A stretch of DNA of 64,000 nt from positions 248,001 to 312,000 of the forward strand of contig NZ_ATXG01000002.1 in NCBI RefSeq assembly GCF_000421565.1. The letters run 5' to 3'. Under the pieces are notes generated by a model, which did no database searches, had not been told where the DNA came from, and was given only the letters and a program-made list of their open reading frames with translations. Positions 8,667 to 18,583 of this stretch are shown here, one piece after another. The stretch's first letter is position 1; each line of letters begins with the position of its first letter. The translations under genes and the position numbers were made by a program. This DNA is from Agromyces subbeticus DSM 16689. Its GTDB lineage: Bacteria > Actinomycetota > Actinomycetes > Actinomycetales > Microbacteriaceae.

Positions 8667-8740
8667 CGGGGCGTAGCTCAGCTTGGTAGAGCGCCCGCTT
8701 TGGGAGCGGGAGGTCGCAGGTTCGAATCCTGTCGCCCCGA
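8667..8740 (+). tRNA. tRNA-Pro (anticodon TGG)
   Basis: A 74-nt cloverleaf: acceptor CGGGGCG/CGCCCCG, anticodon stem CCCGC/GCGGG with loop TTTGGGA, and T-loop TTCGAAT. The discriminator is A and CCA is not encoded. It ends 49 nt before the trigger factor start, so a processed tRNA-tig transcript is possible. Confidence 0.97.
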
Positions 8741-8789
8741 CGAGTTCCCCGACTCGACACGAACTTCCACACAACAGGAGATCTTCCAC

Positions 8790-10247
8790 ATGCCGACCAC
8801 TTCGGTTGAGAAGCTGAGCCCGACGCGCGCCAAGCTCACCATCTCGGTGACGCCCGAGGAGCTGAAGCCCAGCATCACCCACGCCTACAGCCACATCGCC
8901 GAGCAGATCAATGTGCCCGGCTTCCGCAAGGGCAAGGTGCCGCCGCCCATCGTCGACCAGCGCGTCGGCAAGGGCGCCGTGCTCGAGCACGCCGTCAACG
9001 AAGGCCTCGACGGGTTCTATCGCGCCGCCGTCGCCGAGCACGAGCTGCGCCCCCTCGGCCGGCCCGAGGCCGACATCGTCGAGTGGCCGAGCGACAAGGA
9101 CTTCTCGGGCGACCTGCTGCTCGCCATCGAGGTCGACGTGCGCCCCGAGATCGAGCTGCCCGCCTACGACGGCATCGAGCTCACGGTCGACTCCGTCGAG
9201 GTCGCCGACGACGAGGTCTCCGAAGAGCTCGAGCGTCTGCGCAGCCGGTTCGGCACGCTCATCACGGTCGACCGCCCTGCCAAGAGCGGCGACTTCGTCA
9301 CCCTCGACCTCGTCGCCATGATCGACGAAACCGAGGTCGACCGGGCGAGCGGCATCTCGTACGAGCTCGGCTCGGGCGAACTGCTCGAGGGCATCGACGA
9401 GGCGCTCGACACGCTCTCGGCCGATGAGACCACGACCTTCGCGTCGAAGCTCCTGGGCGGCGACCACGAAGGTGAGACCGCAGAGATCACCGTCACCGTC
9501 ACCGCCGTGAAGGAGCGCGAGCTTCCCGAGGCCGACGACGACTTCGCGCAGATCGCGAGCGAGTTCGACACGCTCGCCGAGCTGACCGACAGCCTCAAGG
9601 AGCAGGTCGCCCGCAACAAGTCCTTCGGTCAGGGCGGCCAGGCCCGCGACCTCCTCGTCGACAAGCTCCTCGAGCTCGTCGAGGTGCCCGTCGCCCAGGC
9701 GGTCATCGACGACGAGGTGCACCGTCACCTCGAGAACGAGAACCGTCTCGAAGACGACGAGCACCGCGCAGAGGTCGCCGAGTCCAGCGAGAAGGCGTTC
9801 AAGACGCAGATCCTGCTCGACTCGATCGCCGAGGCCGAGGGTGTGCAGGTGAGCCAGGACGAGCTCACGCAGTACCTCGTGCAGGGCGCTGCCCAGTACG
9901 GCATGGACCCCAACGAGTTCGTGCAGGCGCTGAGCCAGAACGGCCAGATCCCCGCCATGGTCGGCGAGGTCGCGCGCAACAAGGCGCTCGCGATCGCGCT
10001 CGGCAAGGCGAAGGTCACGGATGCCGCTGGCAAGCCGGTCGATCTCTCGGAGTTCACGGCCGTGGCCGAAGCAGAGGCTGAAGCCGAAGCCGAGGTCGTC
10101 GACGAGGCTGAAGAGATCGTCGAAGAGGCCGAGGCCGCCGAGAAGCCCGCACCGAAGAAGCGCGCACCGAAGAAGGCAGCAGCTGACGACGAGGCCGCGG
10201 AGAAGCCTGCGCCGAAGAAGCGCGCAAGCAAGAAGGCCGCGGAGTAG
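8790..10247 (+). CDS. tig: Trigger factor (ribosome-associated chaperone / PPIase)
   Basis: 485 residues from ATG 8790 (AACAGGAG upstream); a longer reading frame would run into tRNA-Pro. The N-terminal ribosome-binding domain has the GFRKGKVPP signature (family: GFRxGKxP). The FKBP-like PPIase domain spans about 150-245 ([15 protein letters not shown]) and is followed by the helical substrate-binding domain. Beyond the usual end (about residue 430) is a low-complexity tail: a Glu/Ala stretch, then two near-repeats EKPAPKKRA(P/S)KKAA. The basic tail is unusual for the family and could add RNA or ribosome contact. A strong terminator follows. The protein acts at the ribosome exit tunnel and is encoded next to the Clp protease genes. 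Confidence 0.97.
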   Translation: MPTTSVEKLSPTRAKLTISVTPEELKPSITHAYSHIAEQINVPGFRKGKVPPPIVDQRVGKGAVLEHAVNEGLDGFYRAAVAEHELRPLGRPEADIVEWPSDKDFSGDLLLAIEVDVRPEIELPAYDGIELTVDSVEVADDEVSEELERLRSRFGTLITVDRPAKSGDFVTLDLVAMIDETEVDRASGISYELGSGELLEGIDEALDTLSADETTTFASKLLGGDHEGETAEITVTVTAVKERELPEADDDFAQIASEFDTLAELTDSLKEQVARNKSFGQGGQARDLLVDKLLELVEVPVAQAVIDDEVHRHLENENRLEDDEHRAEVAESSEKAFKTQILLDSIAEAEGVQVSQDELTQYLVQGAAQYGMDPNEFVQALSQNGQIPAMVGEVARNKALAIALGKAKVTDAAGKPVDLSEFTAVAEAEAEAEAEVVDEAEEIVEEAEAAEKPAPKKRAPKKAAADDEAAEKPAPKKRASKKAAE

Positions 10248-10259
10248 ATCCGCGTGAAC

Positions 10260-10290
10260 GAAGGGGCCGGGCGATTCGCCCGGCCCCTTC
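10260..10290 (+). terminator. Rho-independent terminator after tig
   Basis: A 13-bp perfect stem (arms 10260-10272 and 10278-10290) with a 5-nt loop lies 12 nt after the tig stop. Confidence 0.85.
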
Positions 10291-10390
10291 GTGTTCCCCC
10301 TCCCTCCCACGACGGTTTCCGGCGTGGAGGTCGCATCCGAGGCGTCCTCCGACGCGGAAGACGTCGTCGCGACACATGAGAGGTGCATGC

Positions 10391-10873
10391 ATGAGCGACT
10401 GGCAGCAGCGGGTCGACGCCGTCTGGGCGGAGGCGGGTGAACTGGGTGACGACGAGGTGATCCGCCGCATCGATGCGCTCGCTGCCGAGCGTGCGGCCTC
10501 CGATCCCGTCGCGCTCTTCGAACAGGGTGGCGCCCGCGACTCGGCAGGGCTCGAGGCCGAGGCCGAAGACTTCTACCGGCGCGCCCTCGCCGGCGGTCTC
10601 GGCGGCTCCGAGCGAGTGCAGGCGCACGTGCAGCTCGCCTCCACGCTCCGAAACCTCGGCCGGCCGCTCGAGGCCATCGAATTGCTGGACGCGATCGAGC
10701 CCGATGCCAGCGAACTGCGCGACGCCGTGGTGGCGTTCCGTGCCCTCGCCCGCATCGATGCCGGCGATGCTCGCCTCGCGGCATCCGAGGCCCTCGCAGC
10801 TCTCGCACCGCACCTGCAGCGCTACCGCGTGTCGCTCGCCGCATACGCCGCGGAGCTCGCGGCATCCGCCTAG
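10391..10873 (+). CDS. Small TPR-like helical repeat protein
   Basis: 160 residues from ATG 10391 (GAGAGGTG upstream). The protein is all-helical and Ala/Leu-rich, with pairs of helices of TPR type: ALFEQGGARDSAGLEAEAEDFYRRAL at about 43-68, then VQAHVQLASTLRNLGRPLEAIELLD at about 77-101. Homologous small tetratricopeptide proteins occur at this position in related genomes, but no specific partner is known to me. It begins about 100 nt after the tig terminator and ends 73 nt before clpP1. Confidence 0.75.
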   Translation: MSDWQQRVDAVWAEAGELGDDEVIRRIDALAAERAASDPVALFEQGGARDSAGLEAEAEDFYRRALAGGLGGSERVQAHVQLASTLRNLGRPLEAIELLDAIEPDASELRDAVVAFRALARIDAGDARLAASEALAALAPHLQRYRVSLAAYAAELAASA

Positions 10874-10907
10874 GGCGAACAGCCCCGTTCGCGTGCGTTG
10901 CACCGGA

Positions 10908-10913
10908 TAGATT
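10908..10913 (+). promoter_or_regulatory. Candidate -10 box (TAGATT) for clpP1-clpP2
   Basis: TAGATT lies 33 nt before the clpP1 ATG. A GTG at 10917 is too close to this box to be the start, which supports the ATG at 10947 with its GGAG ribosome site. Confidence 0.4.
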
Positions 10914-10946
10914 CGAGTGAACGCGACAACGGAAACGGAGCGACAC

Positions 10947-11531
10947 ATGGCCGAACCGACACCAGGCACCGGTGTATTCGATCGACTGCTGAAGGACCGC
11001 ATCATCTGGCTTGGCTCCGAGGTGCGCGACGACAACGCCAACGAGATCGCGGCGAAGCTGCTGCTGCTCGCCGCCGAAGATGCCAAGAAAGACATCTTCC
11101 TCTACGTCAACTCGCCGGGCGGTTCGATCACGGCCGGCATGGCGATCTACGACACCATGCAGTTCGTGCCGAACGACATCGTCACGGTCGGCATCGGCAT
11201 GGCCGCCTCCATGGGGCAGCTGCTGCTCACGGCCGGCACGAAGGGCAAGCGGTACATCACGCCGAACGCCCGCGTGCTGCTGCACCAGCCGCACGGCGGC
11301 TTCGGCGGCACCTCGAGCGACATCCAGACGCAGGCGCAGCTCATCCTCGACATGAAGAAGCGACTCGCAGAGATCACCGCGGCGCAGACCGGCAAGACCG
11401 TCGAGCAGATCAACGCCGACGGCGACCGCGACCGCTGGTTCAACGCGCAGCAGGCACTCGAGTACGGCTTCGTCGACCACATCCGCGAATCGGCGCTCGA
11501 CGTGGCCGGCGGCGGCGGAACCCAGGCGTAG
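10947..11531 (+). CDS. clpP1: ATP-dependent Clp protease proteolytic subunit ClpP1
   Basis: 194 residues; ATG 10947 has GGAG 6 nt upstream. The serine protease triad is intact: Ser88 in GMAASMG, His113 in LLHQPHGG, and Asp in GDRDRWF (about 162). The oxyanion loop NSPGGS is present. In actinobacteria ClpP1 and ClpP2 form a mixed tetradecamer that degrades unfolded or tagged proteins delivered by ClpX or ClpC1, and the pair is often essential. The sequence is closer to mycobacterial ClpP1 than to ClpP2. It is followed 27 nt later by clpP2. Confidence 0.97.
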   Translation: MAEPTPGTGVFDRLLKDRIIWLGSEVRDDNANEIAAKLLLLAAEDAKKDIFLYVNSPGGSITAGMAIYDTMQFVPNDIVTVGIGMAASMGQLLLTAGTKGKRYITPNARVLLHQPHGGFGGTSSDIQTQAQLILDMKKRLAEITAAQTGKTVEQINADGDRDRWFNAQQALEYGFVDHIRESALDVAGGGGTQA

Positions 11532-11558
11532 GCACTCGAGAGAAGAGAGAACGAGCGA

Positions 11559-12227
11559 ATGAACATCCCTGCTTTCGGTGGCACCGCCTTCAATGGCGTC
11601 CAGGCACCGGGCTCGCGCTACATCCTGCCGAGCTTCGAAGAGCGCACGGCCTACGGCTACAAGCGCCAAGACCCCTACGCCAAGCTCTTCGAGGACCGCA
11701 TCATTTTCCTCGGCGTGCAGGTCGACGACGCATCCGCCGACGACATCATGGCGCAGCTGCTCGTGCTCGAGTCGATGGACCCCGACCGCGACATCATCCT
11801 CTACATCAACTCGCCCGGTGGCTCCTTCACCGCCATGACGGCGATCTACGACACGATGCAGTACATCCGTCCGCACATCCAGACGGTCGTGCTCGGTCAG
11901 GCGGCTTCGGCGGCGGCGGTCATCGCCGCGGCCGGCACCCCCGGCAAGCGCCTCGCGCTGCCGAACGCGCGCATCCTGATCCACCAGCCGGCGATGGGCG
12001 AGGCCGGTCACGGCCAGGCCTCCGACATCGAGATCCAGGCCGCCGAGATCCTGCGCATGCGCGGATGGCTCGAAGAGACGCTCTCGCGTCACTCGAACCG
12101 TTCGCAGGAGCAGGTCAACACCGATATCGACCGCGACAAGATCCTGTCTGCGGCCGAGGCGCTCGAATACGGCCTCATCGATCAGGTGCTGACCTCTCGC
12201 AAGACGGCACCCGCGATCACGCGATAG
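11559..12227 (+). CDS. clpP2: ATP-dependent Clp protease proteolytic subunit ClpP2
   Basis: 222 residues, preceded by a purine-rich ribosome site (GAGAAGAGAG). The N-terminal extension with ERTAYGYKRQDPYAKLFEDRIIFLGVQVDDASADDIMAQLLVLES closely follows mycobacterial ClpP2. The triad is Ser in GQAASAAA, His in LIHQPAMG and Asp in DIDRDKIL. It is the partner of ClpP1 in the hetero-oligomeric protease. In related organisms clpX follows directly or soon after; here an unrelated ATPase gene is interposed. Confidence 0.97.
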   Translation: MNIPAFGGTAFNGVQAPGSRYILPSFEERTAYGYKRQDPYAKLFEDRIIFLGVQVDDASADDIMAQLLVLESMDPDRDIILYINSPGGSFTAMTAIYDTMQYIRPHIQTVVLGQAASAAAVIAAAGTPGKRLALPNARILIHQPAMGEAGHGQASDIEIQAAEILRMRGWLEETLSRHSNRSQEQVNTDIDRDKILSAAEALEYGLIDQVLTSRKTAPAITR

Positions 12228-12238
12228 GTAGCGCCACC

Positions 12239-12994
12239 GTGAACGCGGCGGATGACTGGCTGTACGACAGCCGCGCCATCCGCCGCGTTTCGCTGTATTC
12301 GGACGCCGTGATCGACCGGATCGCATGGCCGGCGAGCATTCCCGCGATCGATCAGCTGATCGGCGACGGCGGCATCGAGTTCCCGGCCGGCCTGACGTTC
12401 CTCGTCGGCGAGAACGGCAGCGGAAAGTCGACGCTGCTCGAGGGCATCGCAACGGCCTACGGGCTGCCGCCTGAGGGCGGCAGCAACAACGGCGGGCGAT
12501 CGACCCGCCCGAGCGAGTCGCCGCTGGCCGACTGGTTGCGCATCGAGCGCAGCCCGTCGGCGCCGAAGTGGGGCTTCTTCCTCCGCGCCGAGACGATGCA
12601 CGGCTACTACAGCTACCTCGAGGCGCTGCCCGACAGTCCTGATCGCCACCTGCACTCGCTGAGCCACGGCGAGTCCTTCAACGACCTGCTCGACAACAAG
12701 CTGAACCATCCGCAGTACCTCGCCGGACTCGTCTGCCTCGACGAACCCGAAGCAGCCCTCTCCTTCTCGTCCATCCTGGGCTGGATCGCCGGGCTCGATC
12801 GCATGGTCGCTCGCGGCACGCAGGTCATCTGCGCGACCCACTCGCCGGTGCTCGCTTCGGTGCCGGGCGCCACGATCCTCGAGCTGGGGGAGTGGGGCAT
12901 CCGTCAGACGACGTGGGAGGAACTCGAGCTCGTGTCGCACTGGCGCAGTTATCTCGACGATCCGAGGCGCTATCTGCGTCATCTGCTCGATTGA
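12239..12994 (+). CDS. ABC-type AAA family ATPase (COG3910-like)
   Basis: 251 residues from GTG 12239, 11 nt after the clpP2 stop. A single compact nucleotide-binding domain: Walker A GENGSGKST (about 57-65), the ABC-like signature LSHGESF, Walker B LVCLDEPEAALS and an H-loop ICATHSPVL. There is no transmembrane part and no coiled-coil insertion, so it belongs with small soluble OLD/RecF-like predicted ATPases rather than transporters. Its tight fit behind clpP2 suggests co-transcription, but a role in proteolysis is not established. The start has no strong Shine-Dalgarno and may be translated by coupling. Confidence 0.85.
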   Translation: MNAADDWLYDSRAIRRVSLYSDAVIDRIAWPASIPAIDQLIGDGGIEFPAGLTFLVGENGSGKSTLLEGIATAYGLPPEGGSNNGGRSTRPSESPLADWLRIERSPSAPKWGFFLRAETMHGYYSYLEALPDSPDRHLHSLSHGESFNDLLDNKLNHPQYLAGLVCLDEPEAALSFSSILGWIAGLDRMVARGTQVICATHSPVLASVPGATILELGEWGIRQTTWEELELVSHWRSYLDDPRRYLRHLLD

Positions 12995-13071
12995 TCGAGC
13001 CGGTTCGCGCCCGGCGAACGGCAGGGCGTGTCGAATCCGACCGGCTACGCTCGAACGGCCCGATCTCGGGC

Positions 13072-13077
13072 TAGGCT
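13072..13077 (+). promoter_or_regulatory. Candidate -10 box (TAGGCT) for clpX
   Basis: TAGGCT lies 31 nt before the clpX ATG; a second TACGCT is at 13046. No convincing -35 is seen. Confidence 0.35.
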
Positions 13078-13108
13078 CGGAACAGACTCGTCGACAGGGA
13101 GGGTTTCG

Positions 13109-14383
<1,275 letters not shown>

Positions 14384-14408
14384 GACCCGCCGAGAGCGAG
14401 CACCGCCC

Positions 14409-15644
14409 ATCTTCCACACCGTCGTCGCGGGCGTCATCGCGGCCATCACCGGCTTCGCCAGCTCATTCGCCCTGGTGATCGCGGGCCTGCTCGCCGTCGG
14501 CGCGACCGAGACGCAAGCAGCGTCGGGCCTCTTCGCGCTGTGCATCGCCACTGGACTCGCCTGCATCCTGCTGCCGCTCGTCACCCGCATGCCGGTGTCG
14601 TTCGCATGGTCGACGCCCGGCGCTGCCCTGCTGGTCGCCGCAGCCGCCACGACCCAGCAGTTCGCCGCGGCGATCGGTGCGTTCATCGTGTGCGGCGTGC
14701 TGATCGTGCTCGCAGGCCTCTGGCCGGCGCTCGGCCGGGCGATCACGAGCATCCCGAAGCCGATCGCGAGCGCGATGCTCGCCGGCATCCTCTTCCCGAT
14801 CTGCGTCGCGCCGGTGTTCGCCGCCGTCGAGCAACCCGCGATCGCGATTCCGATGGTGCTCGTCTGGCTGCTCCTCGCGCGGCTCGCGCCGCGCTGGGCG
14901 GTGCCCGCGGCCATGCTCGTCGCCGTGGTGGGCATCGCGCTGATCGCCGGGCCCGCCGTGCTCGAGAGCGAAGCAGTGCGGCCGCAGCTCGAGTTCGTCG
15001 CGCCCGTCTTCGACCCGTTCGTGATCGTGAGCCTCGGGGTGCCGCTGTTCATCGTGACGATGGCCGGTCAGAACGTGCCCGGCTTCGCCGTGATGTCGAC
15101 GTTCGGCTACCGCCTCGCCCCTCGTCCGGTGCTCGTCACCTCGGGCGCGGCCACGGTGGCGGCGGCGTTCGCCGGCGGGCATGCGATCAATCTCGCCGCC
15201 ATCACCGCGGCGATCATGGCGAGCCCCGAGTCGAATCCCGACCCGAAGCGGCGCTGGGTGGCCACGCTCACCTCGGGCGTCGTCTACCTGCTGCTCGGCG
15301 CCGGCGCCGGGCTCGCGGCCGCGGTCGTTCAGGCGTCGCCGCCCATCATCATCACGGCCGTCGCGGGCCTTGCGCTCCTCGGCGCCCTCGTCACCGCGGT
15401 CACCGGTGCGCTCGAAGATCCGGCCCAGCGCATCACCGCGATCGGCACCTTCCTCGTGACCGCCTCGGGAGTGGCCGTGGCCGGCATCGGCTCCGCCTTC
15501 TGGGGGCTCGTGGTCGGCGGGGTGCTCATGCTGTGGCTTCGGCGCCCGACGCCGAAGACCACGGCGACGGGGGCGCCGCCCGCCCAAGTGCCGCCGACAG
15601 CGAACGGCGACGGCGCCCGCCCCGTCGACGCCGAGACGGCGTAG
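14409..15644 (+). CDS. Benzoate/H+ symporter BenE-family transporter (start codon unclear)
   Basis: About 411 residues with 11-12 hydrophobic helices. BenE hallmarks are AAITGFASSFALVIAGLLAVGA near the start, MPVSFAWSTPGAALL and VPLFIVTMAGQNVPG. No ATG, GTG or TTG is found in frame between the clpX stop and the first helix. The nearest candidates are an ATC at 14409, 9 nt after the purine run GAGAGCGAG, or a GTG near 14211 that would overlap clpX by about 170 bp and add basic, non-BenE-like residues. The coordinates given use ATC. The family imports benzoate or related compounds; the substrate here is unproven. The stop abuts the stop of the convergent DUF6504-like gene with no spacing. Confidence 0.8.
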   Translation: MFHTVVAGVIAAITGFASSFALVIAGLLAVGATETQAASGLFALCIATGLACILLPLVTRMPVSFAWSTPGAALLVAAAATTQQFAAAIGAFIVCGVLIVLAGLWPALGRAITSIPKPIASAMLAGILFPICVAPVFAAVEQPAIAIPMVLVWLLLARLAPRWAVPAAMLVAVVGIALIAGPAVLESEAVRPQLEFVAPVFDPFVIVSLGVPLFIVTMAGQNVPGFAVMSTFGYRLAPRPVLVTSGAATVAAAFAGGHAINLAAITAAIMASPESNPDPKRRWVATLTSGVVYLLLGAGAGLAAAVVQASPPIIITAVAGLALLGALVTAVTGALEDPAQRITAIGTFLVTASGVAVAGIGSAFWGLVVGGVLMLWLRRPTPKTTATGAPPAQVPPTANGDGARPVDAETA

Positions 15645-15929
15645 TCAGTCGAACACCCGCAGCAGCTGCCAGCGGTCGTCTCGGCGCCGCACGTCGAAAA
15701 CATGCGTCTGCCCGTCGTCGGCGGCAGCTTGGAAGCGCCAACCGGTGATCTGCAGCGGCGCGTGGCCCGGTGAGACATCGTGCCGGGCGACCGGTGCCCA
15801 CCAGTCGCAGTGGCCGACGAGAGTGGTGGGAGTGTCGTTCACCCGGAAACGACGGCCGCGCCACACGAGCCGTTGCGGAAGCCCGTCGTCATTCGTCCAC
15901 AACTCGACGAACTCGCAGACGAGCGACAT
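15645..15929 (-). CDS. Small DUF6504-like protein
   Basis: 94 residues, ATG preceded by GTGAGGTGTC. It is rich in Trp and Arg: RLVWRGRRFRVND, CDWWAP and a C-terminal WQLLRVFD. This VWRGRRFRV pattern is what I recall from short actinobacterial proteins annotated DUF6504; the function is unknown. It is convergent with the BenE-type gene and upstream of sepH on the same strand, 130 bp apart with a hairpin between. Confidence 0.65.
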   Translation of the reverse strand: MSLVCEFVELWTNDDGLPQRLVWRGRRFRVNDTPTTLVGHCDWWAPVARHDVSPGHAPLQITGWRFQAAADDGQTHVFDVRRRDDRWQLLRVFD

Positions 15930-15985
15930 GACACCTCACTGATTCGAAGATACGTTCGATGCTAACACTGCGAGCGAGCATGCGA

Positions 15986-16016
15986 AACGCCGCCGTGCGG
16001 TGAACACGACGGCGTT
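15986..16016 (-). terminator. Hairpin after sepH
   Basis: 12-bp arms (15986-15997 and 16005-16016) with one C-A mismatch and a 7-nt loop lie 44 nt downstream of the sepH stop on the minus strand, followed by TTTCGC. Likely intrinsic terminator. Confidence 0.6.
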
Positions 16017-16059
16017 CGTCGAAGAGCGGGTGCGATGCTTCGGGGCGGCCCCCGACGCG

Positions 16060-17136
16060 TCAGGCGAGGTCGTCGTCGGTGCGAGCGCCGAAGACGATCT
16101 CGTCCCAGCTGGGCATCGAGGCGCGACCCTTCTTGGCGCCACCGCGAGCCCCTGCAGGGGTCGTGGAGGCCTTGCCACCCCAGATGCTGCGTGCGGCCGT
16201 GCCGGGCTTCTCTTCGGCCGGCTGTTCGGGCTTGGGAGCCTCGTGCACGGGGGCCGGCGCGCGTGGCGCAGGCTCGGGTGCGGGAGGCAGCTCCGGTTCG
16301 TTGCCGGCTGCCTCACGCTCGCCGCGACGACGGCGGAGGGCCTCGAGCAGGTCGGCCGTCTCGCCGAGGGTCTGCTTCGGCTCATCCGCTCGCTTGATCG
16401 CTGCTCGAGCGGCTGCCGGGCTCGATGCCTGGCTTCGCGCGTAGGGAAGCGGTTCGAGATGCGGCGCCGTGTCGAAGTCGCCGTGCTCGGGCTCCTCGAA
16501 CGTGAACGCGCCGCTGTCGAAGCGCGACTCTTCGGAGTCGGGCCCGACCGCGCGCAGGCGGGGAATGAGCGCGCCCTTCATCTCGCCCTGCTGCGAGAGC
16601 GTGATGGCCTCGGAGTTCAGGGGCTGCAACGACTGCTTGCGAGGCTCGAAGCTCCAGCGCGCATCGTGGTCGATCGTCTCAGCCGTGAACTCGAGCTTGA
16701 TGATCCAGCCGCGCTCTTCGTCTTTCCAGCTCGCCCAGCGTTCGCCGTGAGCGCCCAGCTGCGCGAGTCGTTCACGGATGACGCCGCCGAACGACGGCTG
16801 CTCGTCGGCGGGGTCGGCATCTGGGGTCACGTGCACGGGAACGGCGAGCGCCGAAGTGACCATGTGCTCGCGCTCGGCGAGCACCGGACCCTCGAACCGG
16901 CGGATGTAGTCGATGGCCGCGCCGGTCACCTGGGCGACCTCATCGGCGGACATGCCGGCCCTGATGTGGGCCTGCACCTCGCGGGGCGAGGGTTTCGGCC
17001 CGGTGTGCTGTTCGGGCTGTGCCTGCCGGATGCGAGATTGCAGTACTTCGTCGATCTCGATCCGGAAGCGTGCGCCATCGTCGGAGGCGGCGAGCAACGC
17101 GCCGTTCTCGACCCCGATTACCTTGAGTTCCTGCAT
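16060..17136 (-). CDS. sepH: Septation protein SepH (DUF3071)
   Basis: 358 residues from ATG 17136. The conserved N-terminal domain (about 1-165) begins MQELKVIGVENGALLAASDDGARF and contains the helix-turn-helix-like segment PREVQAHIRAGMSADEVAQVTGAAIDYIRRFEGPVLAERE. The C-terminal 190 residues are disordered and Pro/Ala-rich and end with the conserved SMPSWDEIVFGA motif. SepH in Streptomyces binds FtsZ and stimulates its assembly at the septum. The gene is divergent from the DUF4193 gene across a 195-bp intergenic region, a conserved arrangement in Actinobacteria. Confidence 0.93.
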   Translation of the reverse strand: MQELKVIGVENGALLAASDDGARFRIEIDEVLQSRIRQAQPEQHTGPKPSPREVQAHIRAGMSADEVAQVTGAAIDYIRRFEGPVLAEREHMVTSALAVPVHVTPDADPADEQPSFGGVIRERLAQLGAHGERWASWKDEERGWIIKLEFTAETIDHDARWSFEPRKQSLQPLNSEAITLSQQGEMKGALIPRLRAVGPDSEESRFDSGAFTFEEPEHGDFDTAPHLEPLPYARSQASSPAAARAAIKRADEPKQTLGETADLLEALRRRRGEREAAGNEPELPPAPEPAPRAPAPVHEAPKPEQPAEEKPGTAARSIWGGKASTTPAGARGGAKKGRASMPSWDEIVFGARTDDDLA

Positions 17137-17331
17137 CGCGACAAGCCCTTCCGTGCCTTCGTCTCCGCCCAAGGATGCCACGTTCGGATGCGTGCTCGCG
17201 GGAATAGGCCGGGCGCGGCGGAAGTTGAGCAGAAAGCAGCTGAGAGAACGCCGCACAAGTGGTTTGCTTACGCAACCGATTTGATGCAGACTATGGCCGC
17301 CGAATCTTCGGCGATGAGGAAATGGATGGGA

Positions 17332-17625
17332 ATGGCAACGGATTACGACGCACCGAGGAAGACCGAAGACGACTCTGAGTCGATCGAGGCCCTCAAGGAG
17401 CGCGTCCCCGACAAGATGTCGGGCGTAGTGGATGTCGATGACGCCGATAACCCCGGCGGTTTCGATCTCGCTGGTGCCGATCTCTCCGACGTCGAACTCG
17501 ACGTCGTGGTGCTTCCGCCGCAAGCTGATGAGTTCACCTGTGTGAACTGCTTCCTCGTGAAGCACCGTTCGCAGATCGACCACGAGACGAAGCTCGGACC
17601 GATCTGCTTGGAGTGCGCGCTCTAG
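17332..17625 (+). CDS. DUF4193 zinc-ribbon protein
   Basis: 97 residues; the start MATDYDAPRK is the usual one for this family and the purine-rich GGATGGGA lies just upstream. An acidic middle part is followed by a C-terminal four-cysteine ribbon, CVNC and CLEC (Cys70, Cys73, Cys92, Cys95). The family is universal in Actinobacteria and of unknown function; the ribbon and acidity suggest a transcription-associated small protein, which is inference. The stop codon overlaps the stop of the convergent DUF3093 gene by 4 nt. The preceding 195 bp hold the divergent promoters; TTGCTT (about 17268) and an A/T-rich stretch are visible, but no clear -10. Confidence 0.92.
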   Translation: MATDYDAPRKTEDDSESIEALKERVPDKMSGVVDVDDADNPGGFDLAGADLSDVELDVVVLPPQADEFTCVNCFLVKHRSQIDHETKLGPICLECAL

Positions 17626-18086
17626 ACGCCAGGCTCAGTAGGCGCAGGCCGTCGTGATCCATTGATCGCGGCGGCCAGTTCTTTCGGATGGCGCGTCGAG
17701 ATGAGCCAGTACGGGGTCGGATCGGCCGTGTCGGTGACCGGCACCCGCACCACGGGTTGCACCCAGCCGCGGATCACGAGGAACGCGCGGGCGTCGAGGC
17801 CCGTGCCGCGCTCGACGCGAGCCGCGTCATCCGTCGCCCCGACGGCCGTGCCGGTGTCGGCGAGCGGGATCGACGCGCGACCGGCGCGAAGCCGGCCCTC
17901 CGACACCTCGACCACGGGGGCCGTCATGCTGAGCGACGCGACGACGGCACCGTAGAGGATGACTCCGGTGGCGATGCCGGCGGGCAGTGAGACGGGCGCG
18001 AGCACCAGGATGCTGGCGGGGATCAGGAGCAGGCTCGCGACGTAGATCCAGGGCGTCGGCCAGAGTTTCTCGCGGTAGTCGGGCAT
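17622..18086 (-). CDS. DUF3093 membrane protein
   Basis: 154 residues. It opens with YREKLWPTPWIYVASLLLIPASILVLAPVSLPAGIATGVILY, two membrane helices near 14-52, followed by a soluble beta-rich domain (VEVSEGRLRAGRASIPL, ARAFLVIRGWVQPVVRVPVTDTADPTPYWLISTRHP). Family DUF3093 is conserved next to dut in Actinobacteria and uncharacterised. Its start is 38 bp from dut, divergent. Confidence 0.9.
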   Translation of the reverse strand: MPDYREKLWPTPWIYVASLLLIPASILVLAPVSLPAGIATGVILYGAVVASLSMTAPVVEVSEGRLRAGRASIPLADTGTAVGATDDAARVERGTGLDARAFLVIRGWVQPVVRVPVTDTADPTPYWLISTRHPKELAAAINGSRRPAPTEPGV

Positions 18087-18112
18087 GGCTCTATTCGACC
18101 AGACTTCTGCAC

Positions 18113-18118
18113 TACCCT
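18113..18118 (+). promoter_or_regulatory. -10 box (TACCCT) for leaderless dut
   Basis: TACCCT is followed by 6 nt and then the GTG of dut. No ribosome site is visible, so the mRNA probably starts at the GTG. Confidence 0.55.
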
Positions 18119-18124
18119 CGAACA

Positions 18125-18583
18125 GTGACCGAATCCGTCGATGTGCTGATCACGGCAGACCGCGTGCCGAACTACGCCCATCCGGGCGACGCGGGCGCCG
18201 ACCTCCATGCTGCCGAGTCCCTCGTGCTCGCCCCCGGTGAGCGCGCCACGGTGGGCACCGGTGTCGCGATCGCCCTGCCAGACGGCTTCGTCGCATTCGT
18301 GGTGCCGCGCTCGGGCCTCGCCTTCAAGCACGGCATCACGATCGTCAATGCGCCGGGTACCGTCGACGCCGGCTACCGCGGCGAGATCAAGGTCGCACTG
18401 CTGAACACCGATGCGAGCGAGTCGTACTCGATCGAGGCCGGCGACCGCATCGCCCAGATCGTCGTCATGCCCGTCAGCCGTGCCCGCTTCGTGGAGGTCG
18501 ACCGGCTGCCCGGCAGCCTGCGCGGCGAGGGGGGCTTCGGCTCCACCGGTCTCGGCGAGCACAAGTCAGGAGTGAACGCGTGA
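18125..18583 (+). CDS. dut: dUTP diphosphatase
   Basis: 152 residues from GTG 18125. All five trimeric-dUTPase motifs are present in order: DAGADLHA, PRSGLAFKHG, GTVDAGYRGEIKV (catalytic Asp), RIAQIVVMP and the C-terminal RGEGGFGSTG arm. It hydrolyses dUTP to dUMP, keeping uracil out of DNA and feeding thymidylate synthesis. It heads a coupled operon: the DUF3710 start overlaps its stop by 4 nt. Transcription is probably leaderless. Confidence 0.97.
   Translation: MTESVDVLITADRVPNYAHPGDAGADLHAAESLVLAPGERATVGTGVAIALPDGFVAFVVPRSGLAFKHGITIVNAPGTVDAGYRGEIKVALLNTDASESYSIEAGDRIAQIVVMPVSRARFVEVDRLPGSLRGEGGFGSTGLGEHKSGVNA

Noticed and set aside
10917..10946. GTG at 10917 as the clpP1 start
   Set aside because: It lies only 3 nt after the TAGATT box and has no ribosome site; ATG 10947 has GGAG at 6 nt.
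8604..12452. Very long open frame on the minus strand opposite tig, clpP1 and clpP2
   Set aside because: High-GC codon shadow: the plus strand encodes well-known proteins with intact active sites, and the minus translation is Arg/Gly-rich and without domains.
16000..17331. Open frame on the plus strand in front of the DUF4193 start
   Set aside because: It is antisense to SepH, and the family starts at MATDYDAPRK with a ribosome site there.
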